DNA from: Planctomycetota bacterium
Lineage (GTDB): Bacteria > Planctomycetota > UBA1135 > GCA-002686595
Assembly: GCA_002862085.1 (NCBI GenBank)
Contig: PKCK01000099.1
Location: forward strand, 1 to 64,000
Length of the DNA: 64,000 nucleotides
Direction of reading: 5' to 3'
The notes beneath the pieces were generated by a model. It saw only the letters and a program-made list of their open reading frames with translations. It was not told the origin of the DNA and ran no database searches. A program made the position numbers and the translations under genes. This document shows positions 16,292 through 25,156 of this stretch, piece by piece. Position 1 is the stretch's first letter. Each line of letters starts with the position of its first letter.

Positions 16292-17739
16292 GTGCGCTCC
16301 TCCTGGCCGGGCGCTGGCCGGGCTTCCGTGACCTCCGAGTCCACCTCACCGCTCGCCAGGAGGGTCGAGATGCGCTCGCCGGGAGCCACGTCCCCCGCGT
16401 CCCCCACGACCGAGCCGTCGGCCCGTCGGGTGATGGAGTAGCCGCGCTCCAGGACGGCGTGGGGAGACACGGCAGCCAGCGTCCGCGCGAGCAGCCGCAG
16501 TCGGTCCTCGGCGAACCGGGCCCGGCGATCGCCGGCTCCGATCAAGTCTTCTGCAGCGCGGGTGAGCGCCTCCGCGCGCCGCTCCAGCGCCCGGTCGACG
16601 GCACCCGTGAGCCCCGCCGCGAGCGCGCGCAGACGCTCCTCGGCGCGGCCGACCCGCGCGAAGGGCCCACCCCGCTCGAGACGTGACCCCGCGCGCTCCA
16701 GCGCCGAGGCGCCGCGCTCCAGGCGCGCCGCCACCGCGCCCCGAAGGCGCCGGCCGAGCTCGAGCGTCTGAGCCTCCCGCCGCTCGAGGGCCCGTTCCAC
16801 CGCGTCGCCGAGGTAGGCGGCGCTGCGCTGGAGCGCATCCTCGAGCGCCCGGCGCTCCGGGATCGCCGTCTGCGCCGCGTCCGTGGGCGTGTGCGCGCGA
16901 TGATCCGCGACGTGATCGATGAGGGTCGTGTCCGTCTCGTGACCGACCCCGCTGACCACCGGCACGCTCGCCGCGAAGGCCGCGCGCGCCACGGCCTCGT
17001 CGTTGAAGCACCACAGGTCCTCGATCGCGCCGCCCCCGCGGCAGACCACGATCACGTCGACACCGCTCCGATCGAGACGTTCGATCGCGCCGGCGATCTC
17101 CCGCGCCGCGGCCTGACCCTGGACGCGACTGTGAGCGAGTCGCACCGGGAACCCCGACCAGCGGAGCGAGCGCGTTCGAAGGAAGTCGCGCCACGCGTCG
17201 GCGTCGCGGCTCGTGACGACGCCCACGACGCGAGGGAGCCGCGGCAGCGGCCGCTTGCGGTCGAAGAGCCCCTCGTCCCGCAGCTGAGCCTTCAAGCGCT
17301 CCAGCTCCGCCAGCAGGGCGCCGAGCCCTCGCGCCTCCACTCGGTCGACGATCAGGCTGTGCTTCCCGTAGGGCGGGTAGACGTCCAGGGAACCGTGGCA
17401 GACGACCCGCGCGCCGTCCTCCAGCTTCACCGCACCGAGAGCGCGAGGCACCTGGCTCCGCCAGATCTTGGCGTCCAGGGCGGCGCGATCGTCCTTGAGC
17501 GTGAAGAAGACGTGCCCGGAGGCCACCGTCTTGGGCCGGCTGATCTCCCCTTCGACGGCCACCCGACCGAACCCCTTCAAGGCAGCATCGATTCGCTCCG
17601 TCAGCCCCGCCACCGACTCGACCGGCGGGCCCTCGGCAGGCCCCGCGTCCGGGCGTCGAGCCGAAGCTGCGGGACGGCCGCGACGGCGGGCAGCGCCGCT
17701 GCCGCGGCGCCGCCGCGGAGGATCGTCGAAGAGACTCAC
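16288..17739 (-). CDS. xseA: Exodeoxyribonuclease VII large subunit
   Basis: 483 residues. XseA with XseB degrades single-stranded DNA processively from both ends in the cytoplasm. A basic, low-complexity N-terminus is followed by the OB domain (VAVEGEISRPK, GHVFFTLKD). Next is the catalytic core with VVGVVTSRDADAWRDFL, VCRGGGAIEDLWCFNDE, VSGVGHETDTTLIDHVADHRA and TPTDAAQ, then a long Arg/Glu/Ala-rich helical region and the short C-terminal ERGYSITR motif. GTG start at 17739. A TAATCT hexamer ends 7 bases upstream and there is no Shine-Dalgarno, so a leaderless message is likely. No xseB is in the window. Confidence 0.95.
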   Translation of the reverse strand: MSLFDDPPRRRRGSGAARRRGRPAASARRPDAGPAEGPPVESVAGLTERIDAALKGFGRVAVEGEISRPKTVASGHVFFTLKDDRAALDAKIWRSQVPRALGAVKLEDGARVVCHGSLDVYPPYGKHSLIVDRVEARGLGALLAELERLKAQLRDEGLFDRKRPLPRLPRVVGVVTSRDADAWRDFLRTRSLRWSGFPVRLAHSRVQGQAAAREIAGAIERLDRSGVDVIVVCRGGGAIEDLWCFNDEAVARAAFAASVPVVSGVGHETDTTLIDHVADHRAHTPTDAAQTAIPERRALEDALQRSAAYLGDAVERALERREAQTLELGRRLRGAVAARLERGASALERAGSRLERGGPFARVGRAEERLRALAAGLTGAVDRALERRAEALTRAAEDLIGAGDRRARFAEDRLRLLARTLAAVSPHAVLERGYSITRRADGSVVGDAGDVAPGERISTLLASGEVDSEVTEARPAPGQEERT

Positions 17740-17746
17740 GCCGGGA

Positions 17747-17752
17747 AGATTA
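17747..17752 (-). promoter_or_regulatory. TANNNT -10 element, leaderless xseA
   Basis: TAATCT ends 7 bases before the GTG at 17739. Confidence 0.5.
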
Positions 17753-17788
17753 CACCCCGCCGGCTCCCGTCAGAACGATCGGAGCGGT

Positions 17789-18940
17789 TCAGCGAGCCAC
17801 CAGCGGGATCTCCGAGGCCCGCCAGGTGGGCGCGTCCGCGAAGGGCAGGAGGATGCGGTAGGTCCCGTCGAGGAACGGAGCCACGCGCGCGCCGCGCTTG
17901 ACCGAACCGTCGCGGAGCAGGATCTCGACGCTGCCCGAACCGGGAACACGCACCTCCGCCGCGTCCGCGAACACGCGACGCCGCACCTGTCCGGCCGCGT
18001 CGAGCTCGACGAACTGCACATCCATCAGGCGACGCTGCCGCACGCCGCCGAGCCCCGCGATCCGCCAGCTGCTCGACCCCGCAGGCGCCGAAGCCGCGAG
18101 CAGCTGGGTCAAACGGACGCGCAGGCCCGGCAGGTCCCAGGTGCCGTCGTCCAGATCCGCGTCGACGTCGTCTCGATCCACGAGTTCGGGGACGGCCTCG
18201 ATCCACGGTCTGGGGTCCACCGAGGGAAAGGCCATCCGCCTCACCCCGGCGGGGGCGGCCGCGCCGGGCTCACCCGCCCCGTTCTCCGCCGACGTGGCGC
18301 CCGCCGGAGCCGGGAACGGGGTCCGAACGCCTGCGCGCGACTCGAAGCCATCCTCGAGGACGACGGTGACCACGCGCGCGGCCCGGCTCACCTCGAGGTG
18401 CAGGTGCTCCGCGCGCACCATACCGATCAGGCGCCCGCGGTCGTCGAGCAGTCGCGCCACCACAGGGCCCACGCAGGAGCGTCCGTTGCGGTCGTGGAGG
18501 AGGCCTGTCTCCAGGAAGTCGACGCCGCGAACGCCGTCGGCGATGAGCAAGGCCTGAAGCCGCCGGCCCACCTCGGCGCTGCGCGCGCGCCTGAGGGCTT
18601 CCCGTCGCGCGAGAGCCTCCGCGACCGGATCCGGCTTCGGCTTCATCGACTCCGCCAGGAACCCGGGCGGCTCCGGAAGGCGCACCGCCTCGAAGCCCTG
18701 GAGCACTCTCACGTACTCGATCCACTCCTGCTGCTGGCGCATGGCTCGCTCCTGGGCCTCTTGCAGCTCGGTCTCGAGGTCTGCGATGCGCGTCAGCAGT
18801 TCGAGCTCACGCCGCGACCACCGCGCCTCCTCCTGCGCGGAGCCGGACACCGAAGCGGACGCGAGCCCGGTCTCCTGGAGGCCGGCGATGGCCGACGGAT
18901 CCACGGCGGGGAGCGCGAGCAGTACGGCGGCAACACTCAT
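17789..18940 (-). CDS. Exported coiled-coil protein of unknown function
   Basis: 383 residues. A short hydrophobic N-terminus (MSVAAVLLALPAV) may be a signal sequence. Residues 35-80 form a Glu/Arg-rich coiled coil (RRELELLTRIADLETELQEA). The remainder is mixed beta, with GLLHDRNGRSCVGPVV and two similar segments around MVRAEHLHLEVSRAARVVTV and RRRVFADAAEVRVP that look like repeated beta hairpins. No family recognised. The start overlaps the preceding gene by ATGA, so it is the third gene of an exported-protein operon (20510 down to 17789). xseA follows 49 bases later. Confidence 0.62.
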   Translation of the reverse strand: MSVAAVLLALPAVDPSAIAGLQETGLASASVSGSAQEEARWSRRELELLTRIADLETELQEAQERAMRQQQEWIEYVRVLQGFEAVRLPEPPGFLAESMKPKPDPVAEALARREALRRARSAEVGRRLQALLIADGVRGVDFLETGLLHDRNGRSCVGPVVARLLDDRGRLIGMVRAEHLHLEVSRAARVVTVVLEDGFESRAGVRTPFPAPAGATSAENGAGEPGAAAPAGVRRMAFPSVDPRPWIEAVPELVDRDDVDADLDDGTWDLPGLRVRLTQLLAASAPAGSSSWRIAGLGGVRQRRLMDVQFVELDAAGQVRRRVFADAAEVRVPGSGSVEILLRDGSVKRGARVAPFLDGTYRILLPFADAPTWRASEIPLVAR

Positions 18941-19668
18941 CGCCGATCCTCCTCGCCGGGGGCTGCCTCGCCCCGCGCGTCGATCGCGGCCAGGGACGAG
19001 GTCGCCGTACTTCCCTCTCGAACGGAGGGGACGAGACGCAGCTCGGCCTCCACGCCCGGCAGCTTCACCGCGACGACTCCTTCGGGGGCCTCGCCCCACA
19101 GGACCAGGGACACCGTCTCCCCGGTCCGCAACGCGCCGGTCGGAGGAGTGAGGAGCGAGCTCAAGGGGTGGCGGGGCCCGGAGACCTCGGCGGAACCGGC
19201 ACCGCCCGAGAGGAAGACGAGCTCGCCCACGCCCGTGTCGGCGAGCGCCCCCACCGCGACCACCCCGTCGGCCCCTCCATCACCCGCCGCGGTCAGGACG
19301 AGCCGCCACGGTTCGCCCCCCGGGACCGCCGTGTGCGGGAAGTGCTCCCGGAGCGCGTTCACGTCGAATCGCTGCCGCTCGGCAACGGGGTGGAGGCGCT
19401 CGAGGCGACCGGAGAGGGTCACGCCTTCGCCCAGCGCGACGGAGCCGTCCCAGCCCGGGGTCTCACCGTCGTGGCCGACGCGCTCCGGCGCGGTCGGCGC
19501 GGTCGCGGGAGACAGCGGACGCAGGCTCCGGCCGCGCTGCCAGAGCGCGAAGACGAGAAGCGCCGCGGACGGCAGGAAGAGCAGGAGCGCCGGTGCGCGC
19601 CCGGCTCGCGCGGGAGCGCGGCGCCGGACGCGCGCGGGCGCGTCGTGGGAGCGGGAGCGCGTCGCCAT
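18937..19668 (-). CDS. Single-span membrane protein of unknown function
   Basis: 243 residues. A very basic N-terminus (MATRSRSHDAPARVRRRAP) is followed by one transmembrane helix (ALLLFLPSAALLVFALW, about residues 27-45) and a roughly 195-residue outside domain rich in beta structure (WRLVLTAAGDGGADGVVAVG, VSLVLWGEAPEGVVAVKLP). The positive-inside rule puts the N-terminus in the cytoplasm. It lies 23 bases after the HEAT protein and overlaps the next gene by ATGA. No catalytic motif or known family. Confidence 0.62.
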   Translation of the reverse strand: MATRSRSHDAPARVRRRAPARAGRAPALLLFLPSAALLVFALWQRGRSLRPLSPATAPTAPERVGHDGETPGWDGSVALGEGVTLSGRLERLHPVAERQRFDVNALREHFPHTAVPGGEPWRLVLTAAGDGGADGVVAVGALADTGVGELVFLSGGAGSAEVSGPRHPLSSLLTPPTGALRTGETVSLVLWGEAPEGVVAVKLPGVEAELRLVPSVREGSTATSSLAAIDARGEAAPGEEDRR

Positions 19669-19691
19669 GGGACGGGCGTGGACGCCGCGCC

Positions 19692-20510
19692 TCAGTCCTT
19701 GTTCCCCTCGTCCCAGTCCTTCTTCTTGTTCTTGTTCCACCAGCGACGGAACGCGGTGGGATCGCGAATCTCGTCGTTCCCGGAGAGGACCTGCAGACTC
19801 GTCAGCATCGGGCCGGCGATGATGTCGTAGCGCTTGCGCTCGATGGGGTCGACCTGGTCGACGTCGATGGCGTTCTTCACGCGCGTGATCTGGTCGAGCA
19901 TCTTCTTGAAGATCTTCTTCCGCTCCTTCTGCTCGGCCTCGCCGTAGTTGCCGAGTCCCTCGGCGGCCGCAGCCTGGACCTGAGCGTCGTGATGGCCGAG
20001 GAAGTCGATCAGCGGATCGACGCCGTCCTCGTCCTCGGTCTTGCCGAGCGCGCGAATCAGCCGGCACTTGACGTCCACGTTCTTGGCGAAGTTCTTGTGG
20101 TCAGACCACTTCACCAGGTCCTTCACGCTCTCCGGGCCCATGCGCCCGAGCGCGATCGCCGCGGCGTTGAAGAGCTTGTTGTCGAGGATGTTCTCCTTCG
20201 ACGGCTTGCGCTTGAGCTTGAACACCGCCCCGATCTCCTTGGCGATCGCCTTGCGATCCTTCGGCCCCGACTCCGGGAACTCCTGGAGCATCCGATCGAT
20301 GATCGCGATGGCCTCGACGTCCTCGTCGCCGCGCTTGGAGACGTGTTTCTTGAAGGCCGCGAGGGCCTCCTTGATCTCGGGGCGCTTGTCGGGCTTCTCC
20401 TCGTCGTCCTGCGGAGCGGAGACCGCCGTGGCGGCGAGCGCGACCGGGAGGGTCGATGCGCCGAAGCAGGCGGCGAGGACGAGGGCGAGGGCTCGGGTCT
20501 TCGTGATCAT
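19692..20510 (-). CDS. Secreted HEAT-repeat protein
   Basis: 272 residues. The signal peptide is MITKTRALALVLAACFGAST, with cleavage near TAVSA. The mature protein is Lys/Glu/Asp-rich and helical, with HEAT-like units around FNAAAIALGRMGPESVKDLV, CRLIRALGKTEDEDGVDPLI and VQAAAAEGLGNYG. The C-terminus is charged (WWNKNKKKDWDEGNKD). Composition and fold resemble the secreted repeat protein at 3630-4991, without close sequence identity that I can see. First gene of a three-gene run of exported proteins. Confidence 0.7.
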   Translation of the reverse strand: MITKTRALALVLAACFGASTLPVALAATAVSAPQDDEEKPDKRPEIKEALAAFKKHVSKRGDEDVEAIAIIDRMLQEFPESGPKDRKAIAKEIGAVFKLKRKPSKENILDNKLFNAAAIALGRMGPESVKDLVKWSDHKNFAKNVDVKCRLIRALGKTEDEDGVDPLIDFLGHHDAQVQAAAAEGLGNYGEAEQKERKKIFKKMLDQITRVKNAIDVDQVDPIERKRYDIIAGPMLTSLQVLSGNDEIRDPTAFRRWWNKNKKKDWDEGNKD

Positions 20511-20705
20511 CGGAGTCGTGATGGAGTGCGGCGCACGAGCGGCCGGGCCGGCGAGTCGCCGGGCGAGCGGCTCGGGGCCGGGGTCGGTGTGTGGATCGTC
20601 GGCGCTGGAGCGCGCGTCCGCAAGGACGCGGCCCCGTGCTCGGTCTCGAAGCGCCGCGCGACCGGATCCGAGCAAGGCCCGTGCCGCGCCTCCTGCTGGC
20701 TCCTG

Positions 20706-22232
20706 TCAGTGATGCGTATGCGGGGACGGCTCCGGGCGTCCCCTCCGGAGGTCACCACCGTGCGGCGTCGCTCGCACGATCGCGTGGGGCGCGAGGGCTC
20801 GGAGCAGCCCGTCCGCCTTGTGCCCCGTCTCCGCGTCCTCGAGCGCAGGATCGGAGCGCCAGGTGATCCCCCCGCCCACGTGAAGCGAGACCTCACGCGC
20901 ATCGCCGGCCTCGCGGTGGACGAGGGTCCGGATGAGGATGTTCAACGACGCGCGCCCGCGGGCATCGACGAAGCCCATGGATCCCGTGAAGAAGCCCCTC
21001 CCCTCCCCCTCGAGAGCGGCGATCGCCTCCATGCTCCGCAGCTTCGGCGCGCCCGTGATCGATCCGCCGGGGAACAACGCGCCGACGACGTCGATCGCCG
21101 TCGCGTCGGGGCGCAGGCGAGCGCGTACGTCGGCGACGAGGTGATGCACGGACGCGTAGCTCTCCAGGGTCGGGAACCCGCGGACCTCGACGCCGCCGGC
21201 CTCCGCGACCCGCCCGAGGTCGTTGCGCTCGAGATCGACGATCATCGCCAGCTCGGCGAGGTCCTTGTCGCTGGCCAGGAGCCTCGCGCGGCTCTCCGCG
21301 TCCTCGGCCGGTGAAGCGCCGCGCGGGGCGGTCCCCTTGATCGGCCTGGTGCGCGCGACGCGGTCGTCCTCGCCGTCCGGCCCGAGCTCGAGAAGGAGCT
21401 CAGGTGAAGAGGACAGCAGCGCGCCCGCCGCGCCGTCCGAGAACCTGAAGCGACAGAGTCCCATGTACGGCGCGGGGTTCGCGGCGCGGAGGGTCCTGTA
21501 CAGCTCGACGTCCGCTGCGGCCACCTCGACGTTCAGGCGGTGAGCGACGTTGGCCTGGTAGATCTCGCCCGCCTCGATGAGCGCGCGGGTCCGCTCGACC
21601 CGCGCCATGTGCTCCTCCGCGGCCACGGCACGATCCGCGGGGACCGGCTCGCCGGCGGCGAGAGCCTCCGTCCGCGGCCCGACGACCGCGGCCTCGAGCG
21701 CCTCCAGGATCGCGGCGCTGCGCTCGGCCGCAGGCGCGCGCCCCGGCACGTCGGAGAGGAAGAGCGTCGCGCCGCGCGGGCCGGGATCGAGGAGCAGCCA
21801 GTCCCCGTAGAGCCCCCCGACGATCGGCGGCGCCGGCCACTCCGCCGGGGGCAGGTCGAGCTCCTCACCGCGGACCCCGAGGTCGTAGGCCAGCGCCCCG
21901 ACGAACCCTCCGCAGAAGGGCGAGGAGGCCACCAGCGGGTCCGCGAGGGCCCGCGGATCGAGCTGCAGCCGCTCCAGCTCCCCGGCGAGGCCGTCCAGAT
22001 CGGCGGGCGCGGCCGCGCCCTCGAAGCTCACCAGCGGGTCGAAGGCGATGAGCGACCAGCGCGTCGGCGCACCGCCCGCGCTGTCGAGGCAGACGAGCCC
22101 CCCGCGGCTCTCGAGCGCCGCGAGGGCGGTCTCGACGTCGAGTCGAGCGGCCCAGGGCGCGGCCCCGAGGGGGAAGGCGCGCGGCCTGAGCGTCAGGAGC
22201 GTCTGGGTCGAGGAGGGGGCCGGACTGGACAT
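20706..22232 (-). CDS. pabB: Aminodeoxychorismate synthase component I (PabB-type)
   Basis: 508 residues of the chorismate-binding family. PabB converts chorismate, with ammonia from PabA, to 4-amino-4-deoxychorismate on the way to folate. Diagnostic motifs are GEIYQANVAHRL, TRPIKGTAPRG, MIVDLERNDLGRV and LFPGGSITGAPK. The Lys in PIKGT is the residue that separates PabB from anthranilate synthase, which has Ala there. The C-terminus ends in an unusual HTHH. The amidotransferase partner is at 52824-53408, 30 kb away. A TACCAT hexamer ends 9 bases before the ATG and no Shine-Dalgarno is visible. Confidence 0.92.
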   Translation of the reverse strand: MSSPAPSSTQTLLTLRPRAFPLGAAPWAARLDVETALAALESRGGLVCLDSAGGAPTRWSLIAFDPLVSFEGAAAPADLDGLAGELERLQLDPRALADPLVASSPFCGGFVGALAYDLGVRGEELDLPPAEWPAPPIVGGLYGDWLLLDPGPRGATLFLSDVPGRAPAAERSAAILEALEAAVVGPRTEALAAGEPVPADRAVAAEEHMARVERTRALIEAGEIYQANVAHRLNVEVAAADVELYRTLRAANPAPYMGLCRFRFSDGAAGALLSSSPELLLELGPDGEDDRVARTRPIKGTAPRGASPAEDAESRARLLASDKDLAELAMIVDLERNDLGRVAEAGGVEVRGFPTLESYASVHHLVADVRARLRPDATAIDVVGALFPGGSITGAPKLRSMEAIAALEGEGRGFFTGSMGFVDARGRASLNILIRTLVHREAGDAREVSLHVGGGITWRSDPALEDAETGHKADGLLRALAPHAIVRATPHGGDLRRGRPEPSPHTHH

Positions 22233-22241
22233 CGCCGCCGG

Positions 22242-22247
22242 ATGGTA
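22242..22247 (-). promoter_or_regulatory. TANNNT -10 element, leaderless pabB
   Basis: TACCAT ends 9 bases before the ATG at 22232. Confidence 0.45.
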
Positions 22248-22296
22248 GCCGCAGCACCCCTCGCATCGCAGGGCACCCCTCGCGTACAACCGGTCC

Positions 22297-23655
22297 ATGG
22301 CATCCCCGACCTCCGATCCGGGCGCTGGCCCTGCCCCCCGCCGGGGGATCCTCGGCCTCGTCTTCCTGACCGTGTTCCTCGACATGGTCGGGTTCTCGAT
22401 CATCTTCCCGCTCTTCCCCGAAATGCTCGAGTGGTATGTCGGGAAGGAAGGGGCCAGCAGCGCCGTCGGCCGGCTCGCCGCTTCGCTGGCGGGCATGGTC
22501 GACGACCGCGAGTTCGCGGTCATCGTGCTCTTCGGGGGCCTCCTGGGATCGCTCTACTCGGGGGCGCAGTTCCTCTTCGCGCCGATCTGGGGCGCCGTGT
22601 CCGATCGCATCGGACGCCGCCCGACGATCCTCGTCACTCTCCTGGGGACGGCGCTCTCGTACCTCGTGTGGTTCTTCGCGGGGACCTTCTGGCTCCTCGT
22701 CTTCGCGCGGCTGTTCGGCGGCGTGATGGCGGGCAACATCTCCACCGCGTCGGCCGCCGTCGCGGACACCCACGAGGGGAGTGACCGCGCGAAGGGCATG
22801 GGCGTCCTCGGCGCGGGCATCGGGCTCGGGTTCGTGATCGGCCCGGCGCTCGGCGGACTGGCCTCGGGCTGGGACCTGACCGGCCTCTTCGAAGGCGCCG
22901 CCGACGCGGGCGTCAACCCGTTCAGCGGCGCGGCTGCTCTGGCGCTCGGGCTCGCTCTCGTGAACCTGGCGTGGGCGGCGGCGCGCTTCCCGGAGACGCG
23001 AGTCCAGGGTCCCGGTGCGGGCGAGGAACGGCGCGGGCTCAATCCCTTCAGCGCGCTCACGCGGCTCGACTTCCCCGGGGTCAAGGCGCTCAACCTCGCG
23101 TACTTCGTCTACTTCGTCGCCTTCGGCGCGATGGAGTTCACGCTCGTGTTCCTCGCCACGGAGCACCTGGAGTACGAGCCGATGGACAACGCGATGATGT
23201 TCGTGTTCATCGGCCTGATCATCGCCCTCGTTCAGGGCGGGCTCGTGCGGCGCCTCGTTCCCAAGCGCGGCGAGCGCGCCGTCGCGTTCATGGGCATGGC
23301 GATGACCCTGCCGGGCTTCGTGTTGATCGCGCTGGTGACCAGGGCGGAGTCGGGTGCGATCCTGTATGCAGGCCTGTTCCTCGTGGCCGTGGGGAGCTCG
23401 ATGGTCATGCCCAGCTTCTCGAGCCTCGCGAGCCGCTACGTCCCCGACGACCGCCAGGGTTTCGCGCTCGGGGTCTTCCGGAGCTTCGGCTCCCTGGCCC
23501 GGGTCCTGGGCCCCATCGCGGGGGGCGCCCTCTACTTCGGGCTGGGCAGCATCGCGCCCTACGGGGCCGCCGCGGTGGTCCTCATGGTCCCTCTGGCCAT
23601 CACCAGGGGCCTCCCGGAGGTTCCGGCTTCACCCGAGGGCCCGGAAGGCCGATAG
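22297..23655 (+). CDS. Major facilitator superfamily transporter (TetA/DHA1-like)
   Basis: 452 residues with 12 predicted membrane helices. The first helix contains FLDMVGFSIIFPLFPEM, the D-x-x-G-x-x-I-x-x-P motif of DHA1 drug:proton antiporters. The loop 2-3 motif follows as GAVSDRIGRRPTILV, and GAGIGLGFVIGPALGG is the antiporter motif C in helix 5. A 60-residue insertion with polar residues lies between helices 1 and 2 (YVGKEGASSAVGRLAASLAG). Substrate unknown; the family includes tetracycline and sugar exporters. It starts 65 bases from divergent pabB and is followed 10 bases later by the small secreted protein. Confidence 0.87.
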   Translation: MASPTSDPGAGPAPRRGILGLVFLTVFLDMVGFSIIFPLFPEMLEWYVGKEGASSAVGRLAASLAGMVDDREFAVIVLFGGLLGSLYSGAQFLFAPIWGAVSDRIGRRPTILVTLLGTALSYLVWFFAGTFWLLVFARLFGGVMAGNISTASAAVADTHEGSDRAKGMGVLGAGIGLGFVIGPALGGLASGWDLTGLFEGAADAGVNPFSGAAALALGLALVNLAWAAARFPETRVQGPGAGEERRGLNPFSALTRLDFPGVKALNLAYFVYFVAFGAMEFTLVFLATEHLEYEPMDNAMMFVFIGLIIALVQGGLVRRLVPKRGERAVAFMGMAMTLPGFVLIALVTRAESGAILYAGLFLVAVGSSMVMPSFSSLASRYVPDDRQGFALGVFRSFGSLARVLGPIAGGALYFGLGSIAPYGAAAVVLMVPLAITRGLPEVPASPEGPEGR

Positions 23656-23665
23656 GAACGGCGTC

Positions 23666-24064
23666 ATGATGCGCTTCCAGAACCTCGCTCTCTGCGCCCT
23701 CGGGGCGCTGACCGCGGCCGCCCTCGCCTTCTCGAGTCCCCAGGCCCCCGAGGCCGCTGCCCGGAACGGCGCCGACGAATCGGCCGCCATCGAAGCCCGG
23801 GTGGAAGCCCTCGAGCGGGAGGTCGCTGCTCTCGAGGCCTTCGTCGAGTCCCAGGCCGCCGCAGGCGCCGCGCTGATCGACGCCCTCGCCCGCTGTGAGG
23901 CGGAGGGCTTCACGGCCGGCATCAACCCGAAGTCCCGCGAGGTCCTCCTCGAGGGCCTCCGCGCCCAGGCCGGCGCCATGAAGGCGGGCGCCGACGAGAA
24001 GAAAGGCGGCGCGAGTTCGAAACGCGTCCGCGGCGACCGGAAGCGCCGCCGCCAGGAGCGTTGA
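23666..24064 (+). CDS. Small secreted coiled-coil protein
   Basis: 132 residues. The signal peptide is MMRFQNLALCALGALTAAALAF with cleavage near SSPQA. It is followed by a coiled coil (IEARVEALEREVAALEAFV) and a strongly basic C-terminus (KRVRGDRKRRRQER). AGGA sits 10 bases before the ATG. The stop overlaps the TTG start of the recombinase (TTGA). Function unknown. The basic tail could bind nucleic acid or polyanionic surface polymers, which is only a guess. Confidence 0.6.
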   Translation: MMRFQNLALCALGALTAAALAFSSPQAPEAAARNGADESAAIEARVEALEREVAALEAFVESQAAAGAALIDALARCEAEGFTAGINPKSREVLLEGLRAQAGAMKAGADEKKGGASSKRVRGDRKRRRQER

Positions 24065-24987
24065 CGGCTCCCCCCGACGCAGCGGCCGAGGCCCCTGGCC
24101 TCGACCTCCTCGTGGATCGCTTCCTCGAGCGCATGAGCGCCGCGCGCGGCGCGTCGGAGCACACGATCAAGGCCTACTCCCGCGACCTCGCGGACCTCGT
24201 GGGCTTCCTCGAGGGTCGCGGCGTGACCGCCCCCGGGGCCATCACTCCCCGCACCCTCCGCGGCTGGCTGGGAGATCTGGACGCCCGCGACCTCTCGAGG
24301 GCGACGATCCAGCGGCGGCTCTCGGCCGCGCGCACCTTCCTCAAGGGCCTCGTCGACGAGGGCCGGCTCGACGTGAACCCCGCGGTCGGTCTGCGCCAGC
24401 GCAGGTCAGCGCGCCATCTCCCCGGCGTCCTCTCGGAGCAGGAGATCGAGCGCTTGCTCGCGGCGCCTGACGTGAGCGCGCCCCTGGGGACACGGGACCG
24501 CGCGATCCTCGAACTGATGTACTCCGCCGGAACGCGCGCGTCCGAGACCGTCGGCCTCGACCGTGCGCATCTCGACCTCGACCGGGGCATGGCTCGCGTT
24601 CTCGGCAAGGGGCGCAAGGAGCGGCTCGTGGCCGTGGGGAGCTTCGCGAAGGACGCGCTGGTCGAATACCTCTCGGACCCGCGGCGCCCCGCCCCCACCA
24701 CCGCGGCCGCCGACGCGCTCTTCCTCAGCCAGCGCGGAACACGGCTCACCACCCGCAGCCTCGAGAACATCGTGGCCAAGCACGTGCTGACCGCGGGCAT
24801 CCACCGCCGCGCGACGCCGCACACGCTGCGCCACAGCTTCGCGACGCACCTGCTCGACCGGGGCGCGGATCTGCGCTCGGTCCAGGAGCTCCTCGGCCAC
24901 GAGAACCTGGTGACGACCCAGATCTACACGCACGTCTCGGTGGCCCGGCTCGCCGAGATCTACGAGAAGGCCCACCCGCGCGCCTGA
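24061..24987 (+). CDS. xerC: Tyrosine recombinase XerC
   Basis: 308 residues. Xer recombinases resolve chromosome dimers at dif during division. The N-terminal SAM-like core-binding domain (residues 15-105) precedes the catalytic domain with all active residues: R159 in AGTRASE, K183 in GKGRKER, H254 and R257 in HTLRHSF, H280 in LLGHENL and nucleophile Y289 in TTQIYTHV. The ending IYEKAHPRA is closer to XerC than XerD. The likely start is TTG overlapping the preceding stop. No second Xer gene or dif-like site was identified here, so XerC versus XerD stays tentative. Confidence 0.9.
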   Translation: MTAPPDAAAEAPGLDLLVDRFLERMSAARGASEHTIKAYSRDLADLVGFLEGRGVTAPGAITPRTLRGWLGDLDARDLSRATIQRRLSAARTFLKGLVDEGRLDVNPAVGLRQRRSARHLPGVLSEQEIERLLAAPDVSAPLGTRDRAILELMYSAGTRASETVGLDRAHLDLDRGMARVLGKGRKERLVAVGSFAKDALVEYLSDPRRPAPTTAAADALFLSQRGTRLTTRSLENIVAKHVLTAGIHRRATPHTLRHSFATHLLDRGADLRSVQELLGHENLVTTQIYTHVSVARLAEIYEKAHPRA

Positions 24988-25003
24988 GCGCGGGCCGGGT
25001 CGC

Positions 25004-25038
25004 GTGTGGCCCTTTCCCGCGCCGCGCGGAGGGCACAC
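25004..25038 (+). terminator. Hairpin between convergent xerC and oxidoreductase genes
   Basis: GTGT-G-GCCCT pairs with AGGGC-ACAC around an inner CCGCG/CGCGG stem. It lies 17 bases after the xerC stop in the 169-base convergent gap. There is no T run, so it is at best a GC-type terminator. The remaining gap holds nothing recognisable. Confidence 0.4.
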
Positions 25039-25156
25039 GCAGCGCCGAGGCGCGCCGACGCCCGGACGAGTGGCTCAGCTGCGCTTCGGGCTTCGGAGCG
25101 GGAGGCGGCGGAGCGCGCCGCGGACGAGCCCGGCGGAGCCGTACCGCACGACGCGA

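Noticed and set aside
24061..24987. Phage or integron integrase
   Set aside because: The length and ending match XerC, and there are no attachment sites, cassettes or phage genes nearby.
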